Positions 1 through 9,964 of a DNA stretch of 64,000 nt are shown here, in pieces. Below the pieces are notes generated by a model. It worked only from the letters and a program-made list of their open reading frames with translations. It was not told the origin of the DNA and made no database searches. Both the position numbers and the translations under genes were made by a program. Where the stretch lies: the NCBI RefSeq assembly GCF_026967475.1, contig NZ_CP114058.1, positions 992,001 to 1,056,000 on the forward strand, written 5' to 3'. Each line of letters opens with the position of its first letter. Within the stretch, counting starts at the first letter, position 1. Origin of the DNA: Rouxiella chamberiensis (GTDB lineage Bacteria > Pseudomonadota > Gammaproteobacteria > Enterobacterales > Enterobacteriaceae).

Positions 1-1
1 G

Positions 2-850
2 CTGATGGGCATCGTGCTCGGAAAGTATCTGGTGTTTCAGGACGGCGACAGCCTTCACAGCCAGATGGCCGGGCTTAATCCCGAACAGTTGCATCAGTTC
101 CGTCTTGCCATGCTCGAGCACACGCTCGAACCTTATAAATATCTGGTGATGGTGCTGGTCGTCGTGATGGTACTGTTCCTTCTGACCCGTTATCCGCGTT
201 GCAAGCCTGTAAGCGCAGAGAAGAAACTGCCGAGCCTCGGCGAAACCTTTGGCTATCTGGCGAAAAACCGTCATTTCAAGCGCGGCATTATCACCCAGTT
301 TATTTATGTCGGCATGCAGGTGGCGGTCTGGTCCTTCACCATTCGTCTGGCCTTGAATCTGGGCGCGGTCAATGAACGTCACGCCTCCAACTTTATGATT
401 TACAGCTTTATCGGCTTCTTTATCGGCAAGTTCGTCGCCAACTTCCTGATGACACGCTTTCGCGCCGAAAAGGTGCTGATTGCCTATTCGCTCGTGGGCG
501 TGGTCACGCTGCTTTATGTGATGCTGGTGCCCAACTTTACGGCGGTCTACGCCGCAGTGTTCGTCAGCGTGCTGTTTGGACCTTGCTGGGCGACGATTTA
601 TGCCGGCACACTGTCGACCGTAGACAACAAATATACCGAGGTGGCGGGCGCGTTTATCGTCATGGCCATTGTCGGCGCGGCCTTTATTCCGGCGCTTCAG
701 GGACTGGTTTCCGACCGTGTAGGTTCAATGCAACTGGCGTTCGGCGTTTCGTTGTTATGCTTTGCCTGGGTCGGTTTCTACTTCTGGGGCGAACTGCGCC
801 ATAAGAAGCATTCGGCACCCGCAGGCCAACTCGCAGGAGAGACACGATGA
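2..850 (+). CDS. deoP: 2-deoxy-D-ribose permease DeoP, C-terminal part (cut by window start)
   Basis: The reading frame is open from the first base, so the N-terminal part lies outside the window. The visible 283 residues form a hydrophobic MFS half with several membrane segments and resemble the FucP (fucose/galactose/glucose:H+ symporter) family. The next gene, overlapping by four bases (ATGA), is a DUF4432 protein. Salmonella has the same permease plus DUF4432 pair in the deoxyribose operon deoQKPX, where DeoP is a FucP-family carrier. The deoxyribose assignment rests on that pairing. L-fucose or another sugar cannot be excluded because the upstream kinase and regulator genes are not visible. 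Confidence 0.7.
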   Translation: MMGIVLGKYLVFQDGDSLHSQMAGLNPEQLHQFRLAMLEHTLEPYKYLVMVLVVVMVLFLLTRYPRCKPVSAEKKLPSLGETFGYLAKNRHFKRGIITQFIYVGMQVAVWSFTIRLALNLGAVNERHASNFMIYSFIGFFIGKFVANFLMTRFRAEKVLIAYSLVGVVTLLYVMLVPNFTAVYAAVFVSVLFGPCWATIYAGTLSTVDNKYTEVAGAFIVMAIVGAAFIPALQGLVSDRVGSMQLAFGVSLLCFAWVGFYFWGELRHKKHSAPAGQLAGETR

Positions 851-1857
851 AAACCCGATTGCCGCTGACCCCGGCGATGTTTCACGAAACGCCGCAGGTC
901 TTGTTGAGTAACGACCGCTTCAGTGTGGAGTTGTTTCGCTACGCGTCAGGGATAGACGCGGTGAAGCTGCAAAACAGTCGCGGCGCTATCATTGTTTTGC
1001 CTTTTTACGGGCAGATGATCTGGGATGCCACCTTCGACGGGCGCTCGCTCACGATGAGCAGCGGCTTTACACAACCGCTGCCGGGCAAGGACATCATTGA
1101 CACTTACGGCTGTTTTGCCTTTCATTCCGGTCTGCTCGCCAATGGCTGTCCGGCCCCGGAAGACACCCATCCGCTGCATGGCGAGATGGCCTGTCAGCGA
1201 ATGGACAGCGCGTGGCTGGAGCTTGATGACCACGAAATCGCGCTCAAGGGCGAGGTGGAATACATCAAGGGGTTCGGCCATCACTATCTCGCTTCGCCCT
1301 CGGTCACGCTGCTGGCGGCGCGTCCTAGAATGCGTATTGCAATGGCGGTGAAAAATCTGGCCGGCAAAAGCATGCCGTTGCAGTACATGTGCCATATGAA
1401 TTATGCCTGGGTCGATCGGGGCGTGTTCAGTCAGAGTATTCCCGACGACGCCTTCAAGCTCAGAACCTCGATTCCGGCCCACGTCAGCCCGACACCGAAA
1501 TGGCTCGACTACACCCGTGAGCTTCAGGTATCACCGGCTGGTTTCGACGGCCTTGACCGGCCCGAGATGTGCGACCCCGAAATCGTATTCTTTGCCGACA
1601 ATCTGCCGCAGTACGGCGAGACAGTGACGTTTGGCGTAACGTCGCCGCAGGGTTACGGCTTTAGTACCGCGTTCAAAACAGCCCAGTTTGGCTCGGCGAC
1701 CCGCTGGCTGCTGCACAACGCCGACCAGCAGGTCGCCGCCTTTGTGTTGCCCGCGACCTGTCGCCCCGAAGGATTTCTTGCGGCGCAGCAGGCGGGTACG
1801 CTTATCAACCTCGAACCGGGGAAACTCGCGTCTTCGACGTTGAGACGGGCATGGTAG
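847..1857 (+). CDS. deoX: DUF4432 aldose-epimerase-like protein DeoX
   Basis: This 336-residue protein has the length and character of the DUF4432 family, which shares the galactose-mutarotase beta-sandwich fold. DeoX of the Salmonella deoxyribose operon belongs to this family. It probably acts in the cytoplasm on the sugar imported by the preceding permease, for example as an anomerase, but the reaction is not established. The start overlaps the permease stop as ATGA, with an AGGAGAG ribosome site just upstream, so the two genes are translationally coupled. A bidirectional terminator follows. Confidence 0.7.
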   Translation: MKTRLPLTPAMFHETPQVLLSNDRFSVELFRYASGIDAVKLQNSRGAIIVLPFYGQMIWDATFDGRSLTMSSGFTQPLPGKDIIDTYGCFAFHSGLLANGCPAPEDTHPLHGEMACQRMDSAWLELDDHEIALKGEVEYIKGFGHHYLASPSVTLLAARPRMRIAMAVKNLAGKSMPLQYMCHMNYAWVDRGVFSQSIPDDAFKLRTSIPAHVSPTPKWLDYTRELQVSPAGFDGLDRPEMCDPEIVFFADNLPQYGETVTFGVTSPQGYGFSTAFKTAQFGSATRWLLHNADQQVAAFVLPATCRPEGFLAAQQAGTLINLEPGKLASSTLRRAW

Positions 1858-1945
1858 AGGCGGACACTCTGGCGTAATGCACTTTGCGGCCTGTTCTTTC
1901 GACGCGACGTGCTCTGGGCAGCGTCACGCAATATGGATGCCCCAA

Positions 1946-1986
1946 AAAGCCCGCAGGGAACACCGAAAAGGTGCCTTGCGGGCTTT
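1946..1986. terminator. Bidirectional terminator between deoX and paoC
   Basis: The arms AAGCCCGCAGGG and CCTTGCGGGCTT pair with one G-T wobble around a 16-base loop. A-tracts precede and T's follow, so it can end both the rightward deo transcript and the leftward pao transcript. Confidence 0.75.
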
Positions 1987-1997
1987 GATTCCGGGAC

Positions 1998-4194
1998 TTA
2001 AATCAGTTCAGGCAGATGGCGGAGCAGTTTGTCGAGCGTAACCGGATAGTCGCGCACGCGCACCCCCGTGGCGTTGTAGACGGCGTTGGAAATGGCCGCG
2101 CTCACGCCGCATAACCCCAACTCACCGACTCCCTTGGCCTTCATGGGCGAAGAGACAGCATCGGTTTCGTCGAGGAAAATGACCTCCTGCTGCGGAATAT
2201 CGGCGTGAACCGGCACCTCATAACCGGCCAGGTCGTGATTGACGAAGAATCCGAGCCGCTTGTCGACAGACAATTCTTCCGTCAATGCCGCGCCAATGCC
2301 CATCGTCATCGCTCCGATGACCTGGCTGCGCGCCGTTTTGGGATTAAGAATCCGACCCGCCGCACATACGGCCAGCATGCGCCGGATTCGCGTCTCGCCC
2401 GTCGCAATATCGACCCCCACTTCAACGAAATGCGCCGCAAAGGTGGATTGCTGATATTTTTTCGCCAGATCACCATATTCCATTGTGTCTTCGGCAGTAA
2501 GAGTCCCCTCACGGCTGGCATCGGTCAGCGGGGCGCTTTTACTCCCTGACGTAATCTTGCCCTCGCTGAACACGGCTTCGGCGCTCTCAAAGCCCAGCTT
2601 TTGTGCCACGGCTTCGCGCAGTTTGATGCAGGCCGCGTAAACGCCTGCGGTGGAACTGTTGGCACCCCATTGGCCGCCCGAGCCTGCCGAAACCGGGAAG
2701 TCGGAATCGCCCAGCTTGACCACGACACGGTCGATGGGCAATCCCATCATCTCCGCCGCAGTTTGCGCGATGATGGTGTAACTGCCGGTGCCGATGTCGG
2801 TCATATCGGTTTCAACCGTGACTATGCCCTGCGCGTCGAGATGCACACGCGCGCCTGATTTCATGACCATGTTGTTGCGAAATCCTGCGGCGACGCCCAT
2901 TCCGACAAGCCACTGACCGTCGCGCTGACCGCCGGGTTTGGCGTGGCGCTTGTCCCAGCCAAAGCGTTCGGCACCTGTGCGCAGGCATTCAATCAACTGC
3001 CGTTTTGAGAATGGCCGGTCGGGATGCACGGGATCAACCTGGGTATCGTTGCGAATACGGAACTCGACAGGGTCGAGGCCGACCTTTTCGGCCATTTCGT
3101 CCATCGCGATTTCCAGCGCCATCAGGCCCGGCGCTTCGCCCGGCGCGCGCATGGCGTTGCCTTCCGGCAGGTCGAGCACTCCCAGTCGAAGACCCGTGAG
3201 TCGATTGGCCCCTGCGTAAAGCAAATTGGTCTGTTGCACCGCATCTTCGGGTTTGCCGTCGGGCAGGTTGCCCGACCAGCTTTCATGGGCGATCGCCAGA
3301 ATCTTGCCGTCGCGGTCCGTACCGATACGAATGTGCTGTACGGTGGCCGGTCTGTGCGTGGTGTTATTGGCAATCATCGGGCGCGTCAGCGCCAGCTTGA
3401 CCGGTCTGCCCGCCGCGCGAGCGCCCAGTGCGGCCAGCAACGTATCGCTGCGCAGGAACAACTTGCCGCCAAAACCGCCGCCGAGATAGGGCGAGAGCAC
3501 ACGCACGTTTTTTTATCCATATTCAGCGTGGTCGCCAGTTCGGTACGGCACCAGTCAATCATCTGGTTGGAGGTCCAGACGGTAAGTTTGTCTCCTTCCC
3601 AGGCGGCGAGGGTTGCGTGAGGTTCCATCGCGGCGTGCGATTGATCCGGCGTGGTGTAAAGGGCGTCCAGTTGTACGGGCGCTGCGGCGAAGGCCTCGGC
3701 AAAGTTTCCGAGCGTCTCGTCGGGCTTGTCTTTTGCGGCTTGTTGATCTGGGTCTTGAGTTTCGCCAGATCAAACGCACCCTGATCGCGACGATAGCGCA
3801 CATCGACCAGATTGGCGGCAGCACGTGCCTGCTCGAAGGTTTCGGCGACCACCAGTGCGACGGCCTGATGGTAATGCTGGATGAGCGGACCGCCAAACAG
3901 TTTGGCGATGTTCATCTCGCCCTTGCCAAGCCGCCCGGCCGTCTCGGCAGTGACCACCGCCAGCACGCCGGGCGCGCTGCGGGCCGCCCTGATATCCATC
4001 GATTCGATGCGTCCTTTACCGACACCCGCGCCCACGGCGTAGCCATAGGCGACGTTTTCCACCTGATCGTGCCACTCATAGGCATAATGCGCGGTGCCGG
4101 TGGTTTTCAGCGGGCCATCGATACGACTTAAGGGTTTGCCGACGAGCTTCTGCTGGTCGATAGGGTTGTCACCTGCGGGAGTATCAAATTTCAT
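1998..4194 (-). pseudogene. paoC: Aldehyde oxidoreductase molybdenum-binding subunit PaoC, two frameshifts
   Basis: This is the large molybdopterin subunit of the periplasmic aldehyde oxidase PaoABC, which oxidises aromatic aldehydes. Joined across frames it is about 732 residues, the usual PaoC length, and co-linear with the E. coli protein from its N-terminus to its end. Recognisable blocks include TSNQMIDWCRT, SPYLGGGFGGKLF, RAPGEAPGLMALE and KGVGELGLCG. The frame breaks twice: a run of four A's (minus strand) at 3731-3734 and a run of seven A's at 3508-3514 each lack one base. No other stop interrupts the protein. The start overlaps paoB (ATGA). In E. coli paoD, encoding the cofactor-insertion chaperone, follows; here the operon ends instead. 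Confidence 0.85.
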
Positions 4195-5150
4195 GGGATG
4201 CGGCCCTCGCTTCCGTCAGCGTGCTGGCAAGCGGTTCGCTGTGCCAGAATCAGTTTGTATTCATTCTCGTGGGTGGTTTTGGTGTCGGCAAACAGCGCAT
4301 CGGCCACCGGTTTTGAACCGCGCGAGACGGCCGCGTCGGCGGCGTCAATCCGCCACGGTTTATGCGCCACACCGCCCAGCGCCACGCGGCCCGAGCCATC
4401 GGGTTGTACGATGGCCGCCACGGAAACCAGAGCGAAGGCATACGAGGCCCGATCACGCACTTTACGATACAGCTGAACGCCGCCAAGCGGTTGTGGCAGC
4501 GTGACGGCAGTAATGAGTTCGCCCTGGGTCAGTGCATTTTCAAGGTGCGGTGTCTTGCCGGGTGCCTTGTAAAAGGAGGCGATGGGCAACGTGCGCACGG
4601 TGCCGTCGGGGCGCACGGTTTCTATCTCGGCATCAAGCAGGCGCATGGCGACCGCCATATCACTCGGGTGGGTGGCAATGCAGGCCTCACTCACGCCGAC
4701 CACCGCATGCTGACGGCTAAATCCGCCGATAGCGGCGCAGCCACTGCCGGGCAGGCGTTTGTTGCAGGGCTGATTGGTGTCGTAAAAATAGGGACAACGC
4801 GTGCGTTGCAGTAGATTTCCGGCGGTAGTGGCGCGATTGCGTAACTGACCGGATGCGCCCGCCAGCAGCGCTCGCGACAACACCGCATACTCTTTACGCA
4901 CCCGCATGTCGGCGGCCAGGTCGGTATTACGCACCAGCGCGCCAATGCGCAGACCGCCTTCCGGCGTCGGCTGAATGCTGTCGAGATTCAGGCCGTTGAG
5001 ATCAATCAGATGCGCGGGCGTTTCGATTTCGAGCTTCATCAGATCCAGCAAGTTGGTGCCGCCCGCAATAAATTTGGCACCCGGATGACGCGCCGCACTG
5101 GCCGCGGCTTCTGCGGGGGTGCCTGCGCGTTCGTAGGTAAAGGATTTCAT
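4191..5150 (-). CDS. paoB: Aldehyde oxidoreductase FAD-binding subunit PaoB
   Basis: This 319-residue protein is the FAD subunit of PaoABC and passes electrons between the FeS subunit and an acceptor. It has the family blocks [38 protein letters not shown] and GSGCAA; the cysteines are typical of the 4Fe-4S cluster found in this subfamily. The start is the ATG at 5150, just inside the end of paoA. The last 17 codons look out of frame. One extra C at 4233-4237 (AACCGC for AACGC) replaces a tail that would read [15 protein letters not shown] and stop at 4184. That tail resembles the E. coli PaoB C-terminus as I remember it. Confidence 0.88.
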   Translation of the reverse strand: MKSFTYERAGTPAEAAASAARHPGAKFIAGGTNLLDLMKLEIETPAHLIDLNGLNLDSIQPTPEGGLRIGALVRNTDLAADMRVRKEYAVLSRALLAGASGQLRNRATTAGNLLQRTRCPYFYDTNQPCNKRLPGSGCAAIGGFSRQHAVVGVSEACIATHPSDMAVAMRLLDAEIETVRPDGTVRTLPIASFYKAPGKTPHLENALTQGELITAVTLPQPLGGVQLYRKVRDRASYAFALVSVAAIVQPDGSGRVALGGVAHKPWRIDAADAAVSRGSKPVADALFADTKTTHENEYKLILAQRTACQHADGSEGRIP

Positions 5151-5851
5151 GTCTGACTCCCGGCGACGTCGGTAATGGCGGCAAGAATGTTGGAATAGGC
5201 ACCGCAGCGGCAGATGTTGCCGCTCATTCGCTCGCGCAGCTCTTCGGCGGAAATGGGCGTCGGCGCAAGGAGATTGCTGCTCACGTGGCTGGGAATGCCC
5301 TGTTTTATCTCCTGCAGGACGGCAACCGACGAGCAAATTTGTCCAGAGGTGCAATACCCGCACTGAAAACCATCGTGCCTGATAAAGGCGGCCTGCATCG
5401 GATGCAGGGCTTCGGGTGTGCCAAGACCCTCGATGGTGGTTATCTCGGCATCCTGATGCATAACCGCGAGCGTGAGACACGAATTGATTCGGCGGCCATC
5501 GACAATCACCGTACAGGCACCGCATTGGCCGTGATCGCAGCCTTTTTTGGTTCCGGTAAGATGAAGGTGTTCTCGCAGGGCATCCAGCAGGGAGGTGCGG
5601 GTATCCATTTCAAGCTGCCGGGACTGACCGTTGACCCGCAGGGTTAGGCGAGAAATATCGGGTGGGGGTGTGGGGGCAGGCTCGGGTTCGGAGACGGCGA
5701 AGGCCGTAGGGGCGGTTAGCGCGGCGGCCGACACCGCACCAGTCTTGATAAGGTCCCGCCGGCTCAAAGTAAAATGTCCACTCTGGCTATTTTGCTGATT
5801 TTGCTGTTCAATTTTTGTCTGCTTATCGGGTTTCGAGTCTGGGTTGCTCAT
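5147..5851 (-). CDS. paoA: Aldehyde oxidoreductase 2Fe-2S subunit PaoA (Tat-exported)
   Basis: This 234-residue iron-sulfur subunit begins with a twin-arginine signal, SRRDLIK at residues 30-36 followed by an Ala-rich hydrophobic stretch, so the assembled enzyme is exported to the periplasm. The plant-ferredoxin-type cluster ligands are Cys105, 110, 113 and 125. The second 2Fe-2S cluster uses Cys164, 167, 214 and 216 (CGYC and CRC). The order FeS, FAD, Mo subunit is that of E. coli paoABC. A GGAGG site precedes the ATG. Its 3' end overlaps paoB by four bases. Confidence 0.9.
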   Translation of the reverse strand: MSNPDSKPDKQTKIEQQNQQNSQSGHFTLSRRDLIKTGAVSAAALTAPTAFAVSEPEPAPTPPPDISRLTLRVNGQSRQLEMDTRTSLLDALREHLHLTGTKKGCDHGQCGACTVIVDGRRINSCLTLAVMHQDAEITTIEGLGTPEALHPMQAAFIRHDGFQCGYCTSGQICSSVAVLQEIKQGIPSHVSSNLLAPTPISAEELRERMSGNICRCGAYSNILAAITDVAGSQT

Positions 5852-5953
5852 TAATGGCCTCCAAAGGTCGGAATTATTTTATCGACGCTTATTGATGCGG
5901 GTGTTGAGTGAGGGCGGTAAAAGAAGCCAGTCCGTGGGCGTAATTATTTTAAA

Positions 5954-5995
5954 GGCACTCCTTTTATAAGGATAATCTCTCTTTGACAGAGTGCC
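5954..5995. promoter_or_regulatory. Inverted repeat upstream of paoA
   Basis: GGCACTC at 5954-5960 and GAGTGCC at 5989-5995 are perfect inverted repeats about 100 bases upstream of the paoA start. They could be an operator or a leader stem. The rest of the 5852-6163 gap (312 bases) holds no gene I can support. Confidence 0.35.
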
Positions 5996-6105
5996 GGTTT
6001 ATTTCCCTGATTACTGTCATGAGCGGGATTCATAAATTAAGAGAGAGGAATTTTGCTGGCGGATTGGGGGGAAGATAAGGAGGTTGAGAGGCAAGGGCAT
6101 TAAAT

Positions 6106-6152
6106 CGGGTATCGCGTAATAACCGCCCAGCACGTTTACGGCGCGATACCCG
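6106..6152 (-). terminator. Long stem downstream of ttuD, possible terminator
   Basis: CGGGTATCGCG (6106-6116) and CGCGATACCCG (6142-6152) form a perfect 11-bp stem with a 25-base loop, just after the glycerate kinase stop. The U-tract is weak, so it may instead stabilise or process the 3' end. Confidence 0.5.
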
Positions 6153-6163
6153 TTATTACTGTA

Positions 6164-7423
6164 TTAAAGGATTAATATGGCGCGAATATCATTCACATTG
6201 GTCAAGGTAGGCCCGGTCATCAGCAAATCGCCTGTCGCATGGAAAAAACTGTAACTGTCGTGCTGGCGTAGATAATCACTCGCCGTAAGGCCCGCCAGTC
6301 TGCCGCGAGAGAGCGTATCGGGAAAGATAATGGCACCTGCGGCGTCTTCCGTGCCGTCAATGCCGTCGCTGTCACCCGCAATAGCCCAGATAGCCTGCTG
6401 CGAATCCAGCGCGCAGGCCAGACTCAGCAGAAACTCGGTGTTTCTGCCGCCTTTACCGGCGCTGCCTGTGACCGTCACCGTGGTTTCCCCGCCGGATAAC
6501 AGCACCGCCGGTTTTTTCACGGGGTGTCCGTACTGTTGAACCGATTTGGCGATGCCCGCCATCACGATGCCCAGTTCACGGCTTTCACCCTCGAGCGCAT
6601 CGCCCAGAATCAGCGGCGTGATACCGTGTTTTCTTGCCGCCTCGGCGGCGGCGTCGAGCGCGAGAGACGGTGTGGCGATAAGCCGTGTGTCGGCATGTAC
6701 CGCGCGCAGAAGAGGGTCTTCCTGCTGTTCCATCAGCGCTTTTCGGACCCCCGGCGACACGGGAATAGCGTAGCGTGCCAGAATCGCCAGGGCCTGAGCG
6801 GGCGTGCTGCTGTCGGCGACCGTCGGGCCGGAGGCGACGTCGGAAGGGTTATCGCCCGGCACATCGCTGATAATCAGTGACACGACGCGAGCAGGATGGG
6901 CAAGAGACGCCAGTTTTCCTCCCTTGATGGCCGAAAGATGGCGACGCACCAGATTCATCTCGCGAATGTTCGCGCCGCTAAGCAGCAGGGATTGAGTAAT
7001 CTGCTGTTTATCGGCCAGCGTCAGACCGGCGACGGGCAGCGCCATGAGCGCCGATCCTCCGCCCGACATCAGCGCCAGCACCAGGTCGTCGGGTCCGAGA
7101 TTCCGTACCGCTTCGGCGATTCTTGTCGCCGCCGTTTCGCTCATGGCGTCGGCGACGGGATGCGCCGCTTCAAGAATCTCGATACGTCCGGCAGGCACCG
7201 CGTGGCCATAACGTGTGACAACCACGCCCGATAACGCAACATCCGGCCAGGCCGCGTCTACCGCCGCCGCCATCGCCGCCGACGCCTTGCCTGCGCCAAT
7301 GACCACACAGCGACCCCGTGGTTTTTCCGGCAGAGCGGGCGGGACGACAGGCCCGGGGAGGGCGCTGTCGACGGCGGCGCGAAAGATATCCTGCAATATT
7401 TTTGCAGCGTCTTTATCGTTCAT
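6164..7423 (-). CDS. ttuD: Glycerate 2-kinase / 'hydroxypyruvate reductase' TtuD
   Basis: This 419-residue protein has the two-domain layout of class II glycerate kinases: an N-terminal DUF4147 part (VVIGAGKASAAMA at about residues 40-52, LMSGGGSAL near 120) and a C-terminal MOFRL domain (SGGETTVTV, then GKGGRNTEF). The family phosphorylates D-glycerate to 2-phosphoglycerate. Older tartrate literature called TtuD a hydroxypyruvate reductase. It starts two bases after the tartrate dehydrogenase stop, so it is co-transcribed and takes the three-carbon product of tartrate breakdown into glycolysis. Confidence 0.88.
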   Translation of the reverse strand: MNDKDAAKILQDIFRAAVDSALPGPVVPPALPEKPRGRCVVIGAGKASAAMAAAVDAAWPDVALSGVVVTRYGHAVPAGRIEILEAAHPVADAMSETAATRIAEAVRNLGPDDLVLALMSGGGSALMALPVAGLTLADKQQITQSLLLSGANIREMNLVRRHLSAIKGGKLASLAHPARVVSLIISDVPGDNPSDVASGPTVADSSTPAQALAILARYAIPVSPGVRKALMEQQEDPLLRAVHADTRLIATPSLALDAAAEAARKHGITPLILGDALEGESRELGIVMAGIAKSVQQYGHPVKKPAVLLSGGETTVTVTGSAGKGGRNTEFLLSLACALDSQQAIWAIAGDSDGIDGTEDAAGAIIFPDTLSRGRLAGLTASDYLRQHDSYSFFHATGDLLMTGPTLTNVNDIRAILIL

Positions 7424-7425
7424 GA

Positions 7426-8514
7426 TTATACCGTCTCGGTAACCGGCGAGTGGGCTTCGATAAAGGCGACCACTGCGCGCGTGACATCGGCCGTAGTGGC
7501 CTTGCCGCCCACATCCGGCGTGAGCACACCCTGTGAGCAGGCATGTTCGATGCCCTGCATCAGGGTATCCGCCGCCTCTTTCTCACCCAAATGCTCAAGC
7601 ATCTGTGCGGCGGTCCAGAACGTGGCAATCGGGTTGGCGATGCCTTTGCCCGTAATGTCGAAAGCCGAACCGTGGATAGGTTCAAACATCGACGGGAAAC
7701 GGCGCTCGGGGTCGATGTTGGCGGTCGGTGCCACGCCCAGACTCCCCGCCAGCGCGCCGGCCAGATCCGAGAGAATGTCGGCATGCAGGTTGGTTGCGAC
7801 AATGGTGTCCAGCGTTTGCGGATGCAGCGTCATGCGGTGCGTCATGGCATCGACCAGCATCTTGTCCCATTTCACGTCCGGGAATTCCAGCGCCACTTCG
7901 GCCGCGATTTCGTCCCACATCACCATTCCATGACGCTGGGCGTTGGACTTGGTGACTACGGTCAGGAACTTGCGCGGACGCGACTGCGCAAGCTTGAAGG
8001 CATAGCGCATGATGCGCGTGACGCCGACGCGGGTGAAAATAGCCACTTCGGTACCGACTTCCTCCGGCAGACCTTTATGCGCACGGCCGCCGTTGCCCGA
8101 ATATTCGCCCTCGGAATTTTCACGCACGATCACCCAATCCAGATCTCCCGGCCCGCAGTTGCGCAGCGGCGGCGTAATCCCCGGCAGGATTTTGGTCGGC
8201 CGGACGTTGGCATACTGGTCAAAGCCCTGACAAATCGGCAGACGCAGGCCCCATAGGGTGATGTGGTCGGGAACATCGGGCGCGCCTACCGCGCCGAAAA
8301 ATATGGCATCGAATTTTTTCAGCTGCGCGAGGCCGTCTTCCGGCATCATCACGCCGTTTGCCTTGTAATAGTCTGATCCCCAGTCAAAGGTGTTGATGGT
8401 CAATTTCAGTTGAGGATTGTGTTTTTCCAGCGCGCGCAGCACCTCGATGCCGGCCGAGATCACTTCAGGACCGATACCGTCGGCGGGAATGGCTGCAATC
8501 GAATAATGAGTCAT
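7426..8514 (-). CDS. ttuC: Tartrate dehydrogenase/decarboxylase TtuC
   Basis: This 362-residue member of the isocitrate/isopropylmalate dehydrogenase family carries IPADGIGPEV at the start, VRENSEGEYSG in the substrate loop, the metal-binding VDAMTHRM and SDLAGALAGSLG segments, and FEPIHGSAFDI near the C-terminus. These are features of the TtuC/YeaU (DmlA) branch, which uses NAD and Mg/Mn to oxidise or decarboxylate tartrate and D-malate. It lies between the permease and glycerate kinase genes in one minus-strand operon. D-malate as the physiological substrate remains possible. Confidence 0.88.
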   Translation of the reverse strand: MTHYSIAAIPADGIGPEVISAGIEVLRALEKHNPQLKLTINTFDWGSDYYKANGVMMPEDGLAQLKKFDAIFFGAVGAPDVPDHITLWGLRLPICQGFDQYANVRPTKILPGITPPLRNCGPGDLDWVIVRENSEGEYSGNGGRAHKGLPEEVGTEVAIFTRVGVTRIMRYAFKLAQSRPRKFLTVVTKSNAQRHGMVMWDEIAAEVALEFPDVKWDKMLVDAMTHRMTLHPQTLDTIVATNLHADILSDLAGALAGSLGVAPTANIDPERRFPSMFEPIHGSAFDITGKGIANPIATFWTAAQMLEHLGEKEAADTLMQGIEHACSQGVLTPDVGGKATTADVTRAVVAFIEAHSPVTETV

Positions 8515-8531
8515 GTTCTATCTCCAGATAG

Positions 8532-9813
8532 TTAGTGTGATTTAGGGTGAGGAAGCGTGATGTCCTGAGGCGTTTTGGTTCCTGCCGCGAGTAACAGGAC
8601 GACGAGGGCCGAAATGAGCAGCAGCCCGCCGACAAAATAGAGTCCGTAGGTAAAGGAGCCGGTGTACTCCTTGATAATGCCTATCACCATCGGGCCGACA
8701 AAGCCGCCGAGGTTGCCGATAGAGTTGATGGCGGCGATACCGGCGGCCGCGGCCGGACCGCTCAGGAACAGCGTCGGCATGCTCCAAAGCGGCGGTTTCG
8801 AGGCGCTGATGCCGATATTGACCAGCGTCAGGGCAAGAATTACTGTCAGCATCGAGCTGGCGTTACCTGCAAAGAACAGGCCGACGGCGGCGAGAATGCA
8901 GGCGCCGATGACGTGCCAGCTTCGCTCATGCGTGCGGTCGGAATGTCGCGCCCACAGCACCATGGCAATGACGCCAAAGACGGCCGGAACTGCATTCAGG
9001 AAGCCGATTTCAAGAGACGAGACGCCGAGGGTGTGAATGATTTGCGGTGACCAGATGCCGAGCGTGTAGAGTCCCGCTGACGTGCCGAAGTAGACCAGCG
9101 CCAGCGCCAGCACGCGCTTGTCTGCCAATCCACGCCAGGCGCTCTGATGTGCGTTGCCGGACTTGGCAGTCTGCTCGGCCTGCATCCTGTCTTGCAGCCA
9201 CTCCCGGTTCTTCATCGTCAAGCCAGCGGGCCTTCTCGGGACGATCGGTCAGATAGAACAGGACGACAACGCCGAGAATAAGCGCCGGAATGGCTTCGAT
9301 AAGGAACATCCACTGCCAGCCTGCATAGCCGAGCATGCCGTGCATCTCGAGCAGCGCGCCGGACAAGGGAGAGCCGAGCACGGTCGAGAGCGGCGCGGCG
9401 GCCATAAACAGCGCCGTCACCTGCGCACGACGAGTGGCGGGGAACCAGTAGCTGAGATAGAGAATGATGCCCGGAAAGAAGCCCGCCTCGGCGACGCCGA
9501 GCAGGAATCTCAGTACATAGAAGCTGGTGGTTCCCTGTACGAAAGCCATGCCCGCAGAGACAAGTCCCCAGGTAATCATGACGCGGGCAATCCATATTCT
9601 GGCCCCGACTTTATGCAGAATCAGATTGGAGGGCACTTCGAAAAGAAAATAGCCGACAAAGAATATTCCGGCACCGAGGCCAAATACCGTGGGTGAAAAA
9701 CCGAGATCTTTATTCATGGTCAATGCGGCGAAACCGATATTGACCCGATCGATAAAGGCGATGAAATACAGGAGCATGATAAAGGGCACGATACGTAATG
9801 TGACTTTACGCAT
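8532..9813 (-). pseudogene. ttuB: Tartrate MFS transporter TtuB, one frameshift
   Basis: This is an anion:cation symporter (ACS) family MFS carrier. The N-terminal half has the family signature IDRVNIGFAALTMNKDLG and the C-terminal half continues in another frame with six further membrane segments. The break lies in the central cytoplasmic loop at 9206-9210: one extra C (GAACCGGGAG for GAACGGGAG) turns the expected EERE into EEPG. Repaired, the protein is about 427 residues, normal for the family. The start chosen is the ATG at 9813, behind AAGGG; a GTG lies directly before it. First gene of ttuBCD. Confidence 0.82.
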
Positions 9814-9931
9814 CACCCTTTTTCCAGGTGATTAGTCATGGGAGGTAATCCTCTTCGGGGTGTAGGGTATGTTATTTTTTTGTAATCACAGTCTCAGTAT
9901 GCCGAGAAAAGCCGCGTTATCATCAGGGCTG

Positions 9932-9943
9932 ATTTATATAAAT
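9932..9943. promoter_or_regulatory. Palindrome in the ttuB-lysR divergent promoter
   Basis: ATTTATATAAAT is a perfect 12-bp palindrome 21 bases before the LysR start. It may be part of the regulator's site or an AT-rich promoter element for either gene. Confidence 0.3.
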
Positions 9944-9964
9944 TAGTGATACAATCGAGGGCGT

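Noticed and set aside
3024-3620. 198-codon open frame opposite paoC
   Set aside because: Lies within conserved paoC sequence; no ribosome site or recognisable domain.
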